From: CAYOHR01 sp964512145
GTDB lineage: Bacteria; Bacteroidota; Bacteroidia; Flavobacteriales_G; JALEGO01
Assembly: GCA_964512145.1 (NCBI GenBank)
Contig: CAZEIM010000003.1
Location: forward strand, 1-64,000
DNA: 64,000 bases
Reading direction: 5' to 3'
The notes below the pieces were generated by a model that was given only the letters and a program-made list of their open reading frames with translations, was not told the origin of the DNA and searched no databases. Below, piece by piece: positions 51,752 through 61,735 of the stretch. Position numbers and translations under genes: made by a program. Numbering within the stretch: the first letter of the stretch is position 1; the number at the start of each line of letters is the position of its first letter.

Positions 51752-54700
51752 TCAAAAATCTAAACGTATGCCTATTTTAAATCTTCTAGGTAACGTATAA
51801 AAAGCAGGGTTATTTACTTTTAAACTATATAACTCTCTAAATGAAACAGGATCAGCCGTTGAATTAATATCATTTTGGAACTGAGCTGCTGTTAAATATC
51901 CATCATCATCCGGATTACCGGTTGCTCTGTAAACACTTCTAATATTTAAGGTATTAAACAAGTTTTCTATTTGTGTGTAAATTAATAAAGGGGTAGTTTT
52001 TTTATACGTTCCATTTTCTTGTTTTCCCCACTTTAAATCAAACCCTTTATCTACGCCCATATTCACTACAAAATTCCAAGGTAATCTATTACCATTTAGT
52101 TGACCATCTAAGAATGTAGCTGTTTGTGTAAATAATGCTTCAGATGTAATGTTTTGCTGACCACTGTAAGGAGTTCCAGAGCCTAAGTTAAATATAGCAT
52201 TAGCACCAGCATTTTCTAAAATTTTCCTCATAAAACCTTGAGGCCCATTATAATCAGCCCCTGATCCGTAACGATAATCTAAATTAGCAATAATGGTATG
52301 TCTTTGGTCAAAGCTTAGAGGTATTAAAGTACGTAAGTTGGGTTTACCACTTCTTGCTAATCCTAAACCAGAAGTTGAACTTGAACCAGTTCCTTCAGCA
52401 AATTGTAATGTGTAAGAAACCCTACCTCTAATATTCCCCATTCTACGTAAATCATATGAAAAGGTAAAACCTTTTACAGTACCAAAGTCTGCATTAATAA
52501 AGGTTATATATTGGTTAGGATACGCCTGTTGGTAATTAATAACTTGCAATAAGTTTCTGAACTCTCTGTAAAAAGACGTTAAGGTTAATGCTGAATAATT
52601 GTTTAATTTTTGTTTAAATCCAACTTCATAGTCTATGGTTTGCTCTAAGCCCAAATCAGGGTTATTTACTGTTCCGCTTCCTATAGCGTTTATAAAGAAA
52701 TAGTCCGTAGGATCTAATCGATTAAATGAACCAGGTCTTTTCGTTAATACATCGTAGTGAGCAAAAAATAAGGCTTCATCGGATACAGGGAATGAGAAAG
52801 AAATTCTCGGCATAATAGCCGTTCTAGGTCTATAGTCTCTGAATGATGACTCTGTAATATCTTGTGGATTTGTTCTTTCTTTATCAACTAATAATGGAGA
52901 AACTTTATTGTTAGGACCTACTAAAATAGAAGCGTCTTGAATTTCAATACCACTAGCATTATACCATGTATCTCCATTCCTATAACCTACTATTGAAGTG
53001 GGGTTTTGAACGTTATCTACATATACTACATAATCAGATCCAATGTTACTTGGTATTGTGTAATCACCTAACTGAAGTCCATATTGAGATAAATCCTCTC
53101 CAGCCTTAACTGTTGGAAAAAACACATAAGGATCGTTTAGTACTTTTTGATTTGCATCGTATCTATCTACCCGAATACCAACGTTAAAAACTAAGTCGTC
53201 AAAGGCAAATTTATCTTGAATAAAACCTGCTACATAAATTGGCTGAAAAGGTGCAATAGCACGAATGTAGTTGCCATATTGGTCTCTATCGGTAAAAAAC
53301 CTAGTTAACCAATCGGATGAATAATTTTTCACTTTTTTACCGGTATGGTCATATCCAAAATATGTTGCTAAAGGAGATCCACTATTTAATATTTCATCGG
53401 CACTAAACATGTCTAACGAAAAAGTTTCAGGGCTATAAGAGTCAAAATCGATCCAATCGGTTCCATCGGGATTTAATCCAAGTTTATTTCTTAAGTTAAA
53501 ATCAAAAAAACTTTGTGGATCCTCTCCATTAAAGCTTCCTCCCCATGCAGAGTCCGGTGCTCCATTTAATCTATTATAATCTATTTGTGGGAATGTACCG
53601 ATTTGACTAATAATCGGGTTACTTTTATCCAGTTCTAATATATGTCTATTGGTATATAATCTTCCAACAGTCCATAATCCTTGAGGGTCACCCATATTAA
53701 ATTCACGATCAATTCGTTGTTCATATTCAAATCCTACGGTTATGGCATGGTTACCAATATCGGCAGAACCTATACCTGTTAATCGATACTGTTCCTGTTC
53801 ATTTAAATAATAATTATTATTTACATATGCGGGTGTTCTCCACATATTATATATGTCTCTTGGGGCATCTCCATTTCTTAATCCACCTAATAAAGCAATA
53901 TTGTTTAAGTTGCTCAGATTAGTTCCTGCAATGCTTTTATCGTAAATAGGATTTCCTTCTTCATCAAAGCCTTGCCAACCATATAAATCATAAAATGCTT
54001 GAGTCATTTGAGCTGCTTCCGGGTTATAGGTATAATCAGGGGTAAATGCAACTAAGGTGTCTTCAAATGTTTGGTGAATTAAACCAAATAATCCCGTTAA
54101 TGAGTCTTGACCCGGGGCATAATTTCTCGTTTGGTAGGTTTTAAATGATCCATAATAACCATAAGCGAATAAATTATCTCGTAAATTTTCATCCCAACTT
54201 TTAGAAGTTGATTTTTGATAATCGGCCTGAATAGTATAATATATGTTTTTAATATTAGATGCACCTGAAGTAGAATTTGCAAAACGCTGGGTTAAACGTC
54301 CAAATATTCTATACGTATTATCTATAATTTGTGGATTATGATGCCAGTTCATTAAAGTATAATTGTATAAATTTCCCCTTGGGTTTAATTCACTTGACCC
54401 TAAGTTTCTGTATCGATCATTATTCCCTTTGTTATAGTCGAAGGTACCTCCAAATGTAAGGGTTGTGTTTTTACTTAAGTTTAAATCGAACTTAACGTTT
54501 AAATTAACCACTTGGCTTTGAACATTTAATCGAGTATTTATCTTTTCTAAGTCGTTTAATCGAATAAACTCATGATTTAAAAAAGTACCACTTCCATTAG
54601 GATTAAAACGCAATGGATTTTTATTTAAATTTTCTAACACATCGTCTTTCACTTTCCACATTCCGATGGCAGAAGGCAAAGGATCTACGGTATGGTTTGC

Positions 54701-55570
54701 GTTACCCGCAATAAAGAAACCTAATATAGGGTCTTTTTTATTGCCCGCACTGTCTTTTTTCCATATAAGAGGGCCTGTTGCATTAAATTCTAATAAATTG
54801 TAACCCATTGGGTCTAGGCCATACATTTTTTCTCCAATTTTGTATCCAGAAGTTAAATAATCTACCCCTCCGGAAAATTCTCTAGCGGCTCCTCTAGTTG
54901 TAATACTAATTACGGCACCCGTAACATCTCCGTATTGAGCAGGAACTCCACCCGTAACAACGGATACCTGCTCTAATGCAGCTTTCGGTAAGTTACTTGT
55001 TCCACGAACTTTTACCCCATCTATAAACACAAAGTTTGCATCATCTCTAGCTCCTCTTGAGTTTAATCCACCTTGACCATCATCTCTGGAGTAAATACCA
55101 CCAACAGTTTTGGTAACATCGGTAGCACTTCTACCAGGAAGTTTGTCGATATCATCACGAGTAACGGTTTCACCTCCTGCGGTATTATCTTTATCAATTA
55201 AAGGTACTGCGTAATCAAAAACTTGTACTGTGGTTAAATCAATAGCTCCGGAAGATAATTTTAAGTCTTGAAAAGATAATTTATCTGATTTTACTATTAC
55301 ACCTTTTATTTGCACACTCTGAAATCCAACAAAAGATGCTTCAATGTCATAATTTCCGGGTTGTAAAGGTTTTATGGTGTACAAACCATCAAAATCTGTT
55401 TGAGTTCCGGTAATTAAATTACCCCCCATTTTTACTACAACGTTTGCAAAAGGAATTGGCTCACCTTTATCATCGGTTACTTTTCCTTTAATACCCCCTT
55501 GACCTACCTGAGCATTTACTGTGCCCACCATCAACAACAAAACCCAACAAAAACTTAAAACTTTACGCAT
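51752..55570 (-). CDS. TonB-dependent receptor of the PorV-linked operon
   Basis: A 1272-residue receptor, larger than most. It has a signal peptide (to ~20), a CarboxypepD_reg-like domain (GGIKGKVTDDKGEPIPFANVVVKMGG, ~22-105) and a plug with AGGETVTRDDIDKLPGRSATDVTKTVGGIYS, LNSRGARDDANFVFIDGVKVRG and GDVTGAVISITTRG. A long barrel contains large loops and ends in PRRFKIGIRLDF. It has no SusD partner; instead it is followed by the 1477-residue exported protein and the PorV-like barrel, which suggests a three-part surface complex. It has its own -7 box. Confidence 0.93.
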   Translation of the reverse strand: MRKVLSFCWVLLLMVGTVNAQVGQGGIKGKVTDDKGEPIPFANVVVKMGGNLITGTQTDFDGLYTIKPLQPGNYDIEASFVGFQSVQIKGVIVKSDKLSFQDLKLSSGAIDLTTVQVFDYAVPLIDKDNTAGGETVTRDDIDKLPGRSATDVTKTVGGIYSRDDGQGGLNSRGARDDANFVFIDGVKVRGTSNLPKAALEQVSVVTGGVPAQYGDVTGAVISITTRGAAREFSGGVDYLTSGYKIGEKMYGLDPMGYNLLEFNATGPLIWKKDSAGNKKDPILGFFIAGNANHTVDPLPSAIGMWKVKDDVLENLNKNPLRFNPNGSGTFLNHEFIRLNDLEKINTRLNVQSQVVNLNVKFDLNLSKNTTLTFGGTFDYNKGNNDRYRNLGSSELNPRGNLYNYTLMNWHHNPQIIDNTYRIFGRLTQRFANSTSGASNIKNIYYTIQADYQKSTSKSWDENLRDNLFAYGYYGSFKTYQTRNYAPGQDSLTGLFGLIHQTFEDTLVAFTPDYTYNPEAAQMTQAFYDLYGWQGFDEEGNPIYDKSIAGTNLSNLNNIALLGGLRNGDAPRDIYNMWRTPAYVNNNYYLNEQEQYRLTGIGSADIGNHAITVGFEYEQRIDREFNMGDPQGLWTVGRLYTNRHILELDKSNPIISQIGTFPQIDYNRLNGAPDSAWGGSFNGEDPQSFFDFNLRNKLGLNPDGTDWIDFDSYSPETFSLDMFSADEILNSGSPLATYFGYDHTGKKVKNYSSDWLTRFFTDRDQYGNYIRAIAPFQPIYVAGFIQDKFAFDDLVFNVGIRVDRYDANQKVLNDPYVFFPTVKAGEDLSQYGLQLGDYTIPSNIGSDYVVYVDNVQNPTSIVGYRNGDTWYNASGIEIQDASILVGPNNKVSPLLVDKERTNPQDITESSFRDYRPRTAIMPRISFSFPVSDEALFFAHYDVLTKRPGSFNRLDPTDYFFINAIGSGTVNNPDLGLEQTIDYEVGFKQKLNNYSALTLTSFYREFRNLLQVINYQQAYPNQYITFINADFGTVKGFTFSYDLRRMGNIRGRVSYTLQFAEGTGSSSTSGLGLARSGKPNLRTLIPLSFDQRHTIIANLDYRYGSGADYNGPQGFMRKILENAGANAIFNLGSGTPYSGQQNITSEALFTQTATFLDGQLNGNRLPWNFVVNMGVDKGFDLKWGKQENGTYKKTTPLLIYTQIENLFNTLNIRSVYRATGNPDDDGYLTAAQFQNDINSTADPVSFRELYSLKVNNPAFYTLPRRFKIGIRLDF

Positions 55571-55616
55571 ATATGTAGTGTTTTAACATTATTTAACCTA
55601 AATTTAATACAGGGCG

Positions 55617-55624
55617 CAAATATA
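55617..55624 (-). promoter_or_regulatory. -7 box of the TonB / exported protein / PorV operon
   Basis: TATATTTG (minus strand) matches TAnnTTTG and lies 46 bases before the receptor ATG. The rest of the 55571-55753 spacer is AT-rich with no other element seen. Confidence 0.45.
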
Positions 55625-55753
55625 CATTATTTGATTTTATATTTACTCTTTTATCAAAAATGTGTATAAATATTTTTTGTTAAAAATGACTTTTTTTAAA
55701 CGGGGCGTTTGATTGTTTAAACGGTAAAAATTTAGTGTATACTGGTTTTGAGT

Positions 55754-56704
55754 TTATATGTCTAACAATGCTGGCCTTTGCGAAATTTCGTGGTATTTAA
55801 TTACATCGCTTGCAAAATAATGTATTACCATACTTTTTCTTGTTAAATTTGGATTTACGATTGGAGTACCACCATGCAATAAATTAGCGTGCCATATTAA
55901 CACATCACCTTTTTGGGCTATAAATTCCTTTTTAGTAAGATTTTTTTCTTTAATGGTCTCTTCAACTATTTTTTCATACCTATTGTAAGCAAAATGTCCC
56001 AACGTAAAATATCCACCGCCATGATTAAAATCTTTATTCATAATATATGGTAAACGATGGCTTTTAGGATAATAAAATAAAGGTCCATTTTCGGAGGTTA
56101 TATCTTCAAGTGCAATCCATACGGCTATTAAATATCCCTGAGGATGAGTAGTCATATGAATAGAATCAGAATGAGCTTTTTGTTCACTTCCTTTTAAAAA
56201 ATTAATGGTTTGAAAAGGAATTACTTCTTTACCCAATATAAATGATAATATTTTTAATAGTGTTTTATCATAGCAAACATTTTTAATTAATGGAGATTTT
56301 TTTATTACAAACATTAATTTATTGCCATATTTAAATTGTATAACCTTTTGTTTTAATAAGGCATCTATTTCTGCATTAATTTTATCGCAATATTCAGGCG
56401 AAATAAATTGTTTAAAAATTAAATACCCATCCTGATACCATTGCTTAATATGAATTTGCTCCAAAGGCATAATGGAGGCTTCTTGCAACATATTTGAAGC
56501 TTTATTTACTCCTTCCTCAGTATCAAGCCATGGAGTTTCTGTTTTTTCATTTTGAAAATCGGAACTTTGTATACTCCAAAACAAAGGCTTACGAAGCCCA
56601 TATTGTTTGTAAGGATGTTTATTGTGCTTTAATTTTTTTTGGTTTAAAAAATTATACAGTATGTAGCTTGCTTTATAATCAGAAAAATCTATCCACCATT
56701 TCAT
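55754..56704 (-). CDS. Phytanoyl-CoA dioxygenase (PhyH)-family protein
   Basis: About 316 residues from MKWWIDFSDYKASYILYN; the start is fixed by an ATGA overlap with the upstream gene. The double-stranded beta-helix core shows the iron ligands in QKAHSDSIHMTTHPQGY (His-x-Asp) and LIWHANLLHGGTPIVN (second His), then NLTRKSMVIHYF, which binds 2-oxoglutarate. Members hydroxylate lipids, small metabolites or amino-acid derivatives with Fe(II) and 2-oxoglutarate; the substrate is unknown. The N-terminal ~90 residues are an extra region before the catalytic domain. Confidence 0.87.
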   Translation of the reverse strand: MKWWIDFSDYKASYILYNFLNQKKLKHNKHPYKQYGLRKPLFWSIQSSDFQNEKTETPWLDTEEGVNKASNMLQEASIMPLEQIHIKQWYQDGYLIFKQFISPEYCDKINAEIDALLKQKVIQFKYGNKLMFVIKKSPLIKNVCYDKTLLKILSFILGKEVIPFQTINFLKGSEQKAHSDSIHMTTHPQGYLIAVWIALEDITSENGPLFYYPKSHRLPYIMNKDFNHGGGYFTLGHFAYNRYEKIVEETIKEKNLTKKEFIAQKGDVLIWHANLLHGGTPIVNPNLTRKSMVIHYFASDVIKYHEISQRPALLDI

Positions 56705-57258
56705 GGGTTCATTTTTTTTATCCAATCGTAAAAAGATCCTTCTTTAATTTTTTCATGATTCTCATCTTCTGTTTTAGAAGGCTTTTCTTCTTCATTTTTT
56801 GATGACGAGGATTCTTGAATAACTTGAGTTTCAATGTATTCGGGTATTCTAAACTTGATTAATGCTTCGTTTATCTTTTCTAATAAGGCATGGTTTTCTC
56901 TGTCTTGTGCCAATAATTCAAAAATTTGTTTGTCTTTAACAGCCAGTTGCTTTTCTAAACTTTCAATGTATTTATGTAATACTTCAACCTCTTTGCTTTC
57001 TTGTTTTTTACTTATACCTAGCTCATTTTTTTTATCCGATTGTTTTTCGTCTTCATTATTATCATGGGATGTAATATCATACTTTTTTTCGAGTAAGCGA
57101 ATGTCAATTAAATACTGATATCCTCCATTCGGTAATTTCTTTTTCTTGATATATTCCGACTTTTTTTTAGACGTAAGAGTTTTTTTAATAAACCTTCGAA
57201 GGGTGCTCTCGCTTTTACCTGAATATATTTTAGCTTCTTCTAACGTTAAAAATGACAT
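56701..57258 (-). CDS. Helix-turn-helix / coiled-coil protein coupled to PhyH
   Basis: A 185-residue cytosolic protein. The first ~60 residues are a MerR-like or excisionase-like winged helix (LTLEEAKIYSGKSESTLRRFIKK, then LPNGGYQYLIDIRLL). The middle is a long coiled coil (EVEVLHKYIESLEKQLAVKDKQIFELLAQ), and the tail is acidic and Ser/Lys-rich. This layout resembles phage- and plasmid-type DNA-binding adaptors and also Bacteroidota replication-initiator-like helpers, but I cannot assign it. Its last codons overlap the PhyH start (ATGA), so the two are translationally linked. Its promoter is a near-perfect, leaderless-type Bacteroidota promoter. Confidence 0.78.
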   Translation of the reverse strand: MSFLTLEEAKIYSGKSESTLRRFIKKTLTSKKKSEYIKKKKLPNGGYQYLIDIRLLEKKYDITSHDNNEDEKQSDKKNELGISKKQESKEVEVLHKYIESLEKQLAVKDKQIFELLAQDRENHALLEKINEALIKFRIPEYIETQVIQESSSSKNEEEKPSKTEDENHEKIKEGSFYDWIKKMNP

Positions 57259-57262
57259 GCTT

Positions 57263-57293
57263 CAAAAGTACACATTCGAGTTATATCCTCAAA
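57263..57293 (-). promoter_or_regulatory. Promoter of the HTH/PhyH operon
   Basis: On the minus strand TTTG (57293-57290), 19 bases, TACTTTTG (57270-57263) matches the consensus spacing exactly. The -7 box ends four bases before the ATG at 57258, so the message is probably leaderless. Confidence 0.7.
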
Positions 57294-57323
57294 AAAATAG
57301 TCAAAATAATATGTAATAGGTAT

Positions 57324-57863
57324 TTATGATTTAATACATATGTAATAATGCCACAAAATAATGCCTACACTTACCGATAAATTAAACGAATGTTTTGTGC
57401 CAAATTGAGGGATTTCTATGCTTGAATGACACTGATTTATAATAGATTGATCTACTCCTTGAACTTCATTTCCAAAAACAAGCGCGTATTTTTGATGGTT
57501 ATTAAATAATGTATGCTCTAATAATTGACTGTTTTTTGTTTGTTCAACGGCATAAATTGTATATTGTTGAGATATTAATTGTTGAATAGCGTCTGACGTA
57601 TGTTGAAAGTATTGCCATGATACACTTTCGGTAGCTCCTAATGCTGTTTTTTGAATTTCACGATGAGGAGGGGTTCCGGTAATTCCACATAAAAAAATCT
57701 GTTCAATACAAAATGCATCAGAAGTTCTAAATACCGAACCTACGTTATGCAAACTTCGAACATTATCTAATACTAATATAACAGGGTTTTTAGTACTATT
57801 TTTAAATTCTTGAATACTCAGTCTTTCTAGGTTTTCTGTACTTAGTTTCTCCCTAATAAGCAT
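57324..57863 (-). CDS. TrmH/SpoU-family RNA 2'-O-ribose methyltransferase
   Basis: A 179-residue SPOUT enzyme without an N-terminal substrate domain. Motif 1 is ILVLDNVRSLHNVGSVFRTSDAF. Motif 2 is YALVFGNEVQGVDQ, and motif 3 (IEIPQFGTKHSFNLSVSVGIILW) contains the knot-forming Asn-Leu-Ser-Val. It methylates the 2'-OH of a tRNA or rRNA nucleotide; the short form is close to tRNA (Gm18/TrmH-like) and related enzymes, and the site is not assigned. Confidence 0.93.
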   Translation of the reverse strand: MLIREKLSTENLERLSIQEFKNSTKNPVILVLDNVRSLHNVGSVFRTSDAFCIEQIFLCGITGTPPHREIQKTALGATESVSWQYFQHTSDAIQQLISQQYTIYAVEQTKNSQLLEHTLFNNHQKYALVFGNEVQGVDQSIINQCHSSIEIPQFGTKHSFNLSVSVGIILWHYYICIKS

Positions 57864-57869
57864 TCGTAT

Positions 57870-60800
57870 TTAGTTTTTTAATAGTTTAATTTCTTCGTGG
57901 GTATCTTTATTTTGCATATTTAGTAAGTATACCCCTTTAGGCAATTGTTCCATATAAATAATTTGCTTATTTCCAGATATTATCCCTTCTTGTACTTTTT
58001 GACCAATACTATTGCTTAATGTATAAATTAAATTATCGGAGTTGTTCTCAGATTCAATTGTAACATGATTGTTTGTAGGATTTGGATATACATTAATTCC
58101 TTGTATGTTTGATTGATAACATTTAGTGGAAACAATATTTGAAAACGAATGATTACCGTCTGTATCAACTTGTTTTAATCGATAATAATTGTATGACATG
58201 GAGGGGAAAACATCGGTAAACTCATAATCTATAGCCGTATTGCTGTTAATAGCACCTTCAATAATTCCAATACTTTTCCAGTGCTTAGTATCAGAACTTT
58301 TTTCAACTTCAAAGTATTGATTATTTATTTCTACAGCCGTAGTCCATTTAATTTGGGTATTTTTATTGTTGTTACATGCAGCAGAAAATTTAGCTAATTC
58401 AATAGGTAATGGGTTTGCGCTAGTGCTAGAGGATAGGGTAAAGGGACTAAAACTACTTACCGGATTAGATGTTACTGAACCTTCATTAACATCTCCGGAT
58501 GTATTAGCATTACCTACATCTTCCCATGCAGAACCATTCCAGTGTGCAACTCTCATATCGGATAAATTGGTAACCCCACAACTTCTAGAATCCCAAGTTA
58601 ATGTAACCGAAACATTACTTGTGCCTGCAGTTCTGTTTATATTCCAGTATTCGCAATTACTGATATGGTCTAAGCCACTTCCAACACAATTTCCCGCATA
58701 TGTTAGGGAAGGGTTAAAGCTATTGTAGTTTGCCTCAAAAGCATCGGTAACATTGCTTGGGGCGGAAATACGTATAGAAGCATAATGATTTTCATCCCCT
58801 ATGGGGAAAAGGAACTGATCATCTCCAATTTTTTCTAAGGAGCCCACTACATATTTTGTATCGCTTGCACCGGATACAGTAGCGTCATCCTTTAAAATTA
58901 TTTTATTTATGCTAGAATTTTCGTTACTAGTATACACCTTACCTAAGGTAAAACTTAAATCGTTTGAAATGGTAAGATTTCCTTCTAAATATACTCCCAA
59001 AGGATTGTTAATAATTAAACGATCTAAGGTATTATTGATAAAAGTACCAGTAGGAATATACTGTTCTTGTGAAGTCCCTGTAAATTCAATTTGTGCCAAA
59101 CCACTGGCTTCTGCATTAATTTTTGTTACGGAACTTAATTTTATTTCACCACCTATTGCTAATTTTGAATTAGCATTTAATACAATATTGTTTGTAGCCA
59201 TATTTTGAGTACTAATAACATTTTTGGCAATAAAGGTTTGCCCCATAGCTAACTCGCAGTTTCTAACAGCAGCCGGGTGAAAAATTAAATTTTCTCCATT
59301 ATTCGGCACTAATGAGTTGTACCAGTTTCCGGTATTAGCAAATGCGGTGCTTACGTTACCTGTCCAATAATTTCCATCTATGGCACCCATACGAGGAGGA
59401 GTCCTTCTAATACTGCCATAAAAATCTTGTAAATAGGCTACATCTGAAACTCCGGTTAAATTATTAGTACAAATTAATCCCATAGGGTTTTCTTCGGATA
59501 TATTATAAAACCCCGGGTTAGTATTTAAACTATTGGCATCTTGCCCGGTACTAGCCTGCCAGGTAGCTAATGTAGCGGTTGCTATACTATTAAAAATCCC
59601 TAAAATACCACCGCCAATACCATTAGGAGCGTAATAATTATTATAATTAATGGTTAAATTGGTTGCATTGGGTAAAGAAATAGCAAAGTGATTACCGGTA
59701 CCCGTAGTACGACCTCTTGAATTACTAAATATGTTGTTTTGTAAATTTACCGCCTGGTTGGTATTTGGGGTAATAATGGCGTATGTATTATCACTTCCTA
59801 CACTTACTGTACCTGATACCGAAATAGTGTTAAACACAACTTTATTTGCAATACTGGGGTTGTAATAATATATACCATATATGCTTATGTCGTTGTCCAA
59901 ACCATTGCCTATGTTAACTATATTATTTGAAATAGCGGTCGCGCCTGATGCTAAAATACCATATAAAGATGCGTTATTGTTCGTAGAGTGTACCCTTAAA
60001 TGGCGAATAAAATTTCGGTCGATGCTAGCCGTATTTGGAGTTACCGCATTAACAAATACACCACAAATAGTATTACCCGGGTTTGAGGTGTTTTCATTGG
60101 ATATGTTAGAGATAACATTATCATATATTCTTGAAATAGCTCCATTTGGAGGTGACGCATAAATACCATAATCATACCCTGCATTGTTTTTGGAAAATGA
60201 ATCGGCTATTCGGTTGTTATACACCAAACCTGAGTTAATTTGTATTCCGATTATTGCATTATTTATCCCTACCCCATTGTTACGAAAATTATCAATTTCA
60301 TTATATGATACTTGAATATTATTGCTATTCTTAGAACTCGTAATACCATAAATTTGGTTGTTAGCACTTGTACTTTCGGTGTTGAATAATATTCCCGACA
60401 AACTACCTCCTATGGTATTTCTGTAAATTTTAAGGGCAATGTTATTATCTTCGGTGTGGATTGCCCTGAAACCTAAATTGTATGAGCTGTTTAAGTTACA
60501 AAGAAATGAACCAATAAAATTATCTTCAATAAAAATTGAATCGGGTTCAGAAAGGAAGTTGCCCAAATAGATTCCTACAATGCGTTCAATACTATTAAGA
60601 TTATAGGTAATAGAACCCCCAGAATTAGCTAAGCCAATGGTGTTTTGCAATATATAGGTTTTATTTAAATACCAGGATGCCTTTATACCGTAAAATGATG
60701 CCCCCGATAAGGTAAGGTTTTGTATGGTATTGTTTTTTATTATCGTGGTTCCGCTACTTGACATACCATCAATATTAATCCCTACAAATTCACAAGTAGT

Positions 60801-61688
60801 TCCTGTACCGGTATACGATAAAGCACTGCCTCCGCATTGTGCAGATTGTCCCCCTATGTAATTGTCTTGAATAACACAATTTGAAGAATTTGAAAAAAAA
60901 TCAATCCCGTGTAAGCTGGTACTGTTGGTAGTAGCTGTACGGCTAGCTGTTTGGTATATGCTGTTGCCTTTAACAACCCAGCCTATATTATAGGAAGATA
61001 ATCTAATAGATGCACACGTTTGGTTGGGATCCCAAATGTTGTAAATATTGTTGTATAAAATATAATTATTCGTATTTTCTACCCCCATATCAGCACTTGA
61101 ATGTATGCCATTTACAGCTAAATTAGATAAACCAAAAATATTGTTGTTGCTTATACTATTATAACTATTACCCATACCCGATACAGAACTTGCTAAAAAT
61201 ATAATACCTAGGTTTTCATGATTTGCGGCTCCTGAAATATTGCAGTATTGTATTTTATTATTTTGTGCACCATTAAATAACCTTATGGTTGTTTGGTTAC
61301 CAAAGGCTGTTGTATTGGTATTGCTAATGCTTAAATTATTCCCCGTACAGCTTCCGGGTATTCGGCCATCAATAACCACATGATCGGCTCCATTTAAATA
61401 TATAAGAGGGTTGTTTAAATTACCACTAATGGTATAACCGGCCGCATTGGGATAAATAGTAACACTCATATAATTTGCGCCTCCACTTCCACTGGCATTT
61501 AATGTAGCGGTAGCCGTTTCTGTGGTGCTGCTTATAATTTCTAATTTAATGGCACCTGTAATACTTCCGGAGTTTATAGCATCAAATGCGGCTTTTAAGG
61601 TGGTATAATCCCCTCCTGTACCAACCGTTTTGGTAGTAGAATACAATGAAAAGGAAAATAATATTAAACACATTAAGATTAATCTCAT
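57870..61688 (-). CDS. Large T9SS-secreted beta-helix surface protein
   Basis: A 1272-residue protein with a signal peptide (MRLILMCLILFSFSLYS). Residues ~20-760 are repeated short strands with Asn/Ser/Thr ladders (NNSISNNNIFGLSNLAVNGI, NNTIQNLTLSGASFYGI, SRIYDNVISNISN), a right-handed parallel beta-helix. Then comes a ~300-residue region with LTISNDLSFTLGKVY, and the final ~80 residues are a T9SS type A domain (INVYPNPTNNHVTIES, GVYLLNMQNKDTHEEIKLLKN). It is likely an adhesin or polysaccharide-binding surface protein; catalytic residues are not evident. It has its own -7 box. Confidence 0.9.
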   Translation of the reverse strand: MRLILMCLILFSFSLYSTTKTVGTGGDYTTLKAAFDAINSGSITGAIKLEIISSTTETATATLNASGSGGANYMSVTIYPNAAGYTISGNLNNPLIYLNGADHVVIDGRIPGSCTGNNLSISNTNTTAFGNQTTIRLFNGAQNNKIQYCNISGAANHENLGIIFLASSVSGMGNSYNSISNNNIFGLSNLAVNGIHSSADMGVENTNNYILYNNIYNIWDPNQTCASIRLSSYNIGWVVKGNSIYQTASRTATTNSTSLHGIDFFSNSSNCVIQDNYIGGQSAQCGGSALSYTGTGTTCEFVGINIDGMSSSGTTIIKNNTIQNLTLSGASFYGIKASWYLNKTYILQNTIGLANSGGSITYNLNSIERIVGIYLGNFLSEPDSIFIEDNFIGSFLCNLNSSYNLGFRAIHTEDNNIALKIYRNTIGGSLSGILFNTESTSANNQIYGITSSKNSNNIQVSYNEIDNFRNNGVGINNAIIGIQINSGLVYNNRIADSFSKNNAGYDYGIYASPPNGAISRIYDNVISNISNENTSNPGNTICGVFVNAVTPNTASIDRNFIRHLRVHSTNNNASLYGILASGATAISNNIVNIGNGLDNDISIYGIYYYNPSIANKVVFNTISVSGTVSVGSDNTYAIITPNTNQAVNLQNNIFSNSRGRTTGTGNHFAISLPNATNLTINYNNYYAPNGIGGGILGIFNSIATATLATWQASTGQDANSLNTNPGFYNISEENPMGLICTNNLTGVSDVAYLQDFYGSIRRTPPRMGAIDGNYWTGNVSTAFANTGNWYNSLVPNNGENLIFHPAAVRNCELAMGQTFIAKNVISTQNMATNNIVLNANSKLAIGGEIKLSSVTKINAEASGLAQIEFTGTSQEQYIPTGTFINNTLDRLIINNPLGVYLEGNLTISNDLSFTLGKVYTSNENSSINKIILKDDATVSGASDTKYVVGSLEKIGDDQFLFPIGDENHYASIRISAPSNVTDAFEANYNSFNPSLTYAGNCVGSGLDHISNCEYWNINRTAGTSNVSVTLTWDSRSCGVTNLSDMRVAHWNGSAWEDVGNANTSGDVNEGSVTSNPVSSFSPFTLSSSTSANPLPIELAKFSAACNNNKNTQIKWTTAVEINNQYFEVEKSSDTKHWKSIGIIEGAINSNTAIDYEFTDVFPSMSYNYYRLKQVDTDGNHSFSNIVSTKCYQSNIQGINVYPNPTNNHVTIESENNSDNLIYTLSNSIGQKVQEGIISGNKQIIYMEQLPKGVYLLNMQNKDTHEEIKLLKN

Positions 61689-61735
61689 AATATAAATTTT
61701 AAATTTTGTACGATAAGCATTGCATGATTGTTTCT

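Noticed and set aside
58366..58728. Long open frames on the plus strand opposite the beta-helix gene (also 59881-60162 and 58909-59208).
   Set aside because: They are antisense shadows of a biased repetitive coding sequence with no ribosome site or homology-like features.
51752..61688. Two genes, the TonB receptor and the beta-helix T9SS protein, have exactly 1272 residues.
   Set aside because: Sequences share nothing beyond the secretion class; the identical length is chance.
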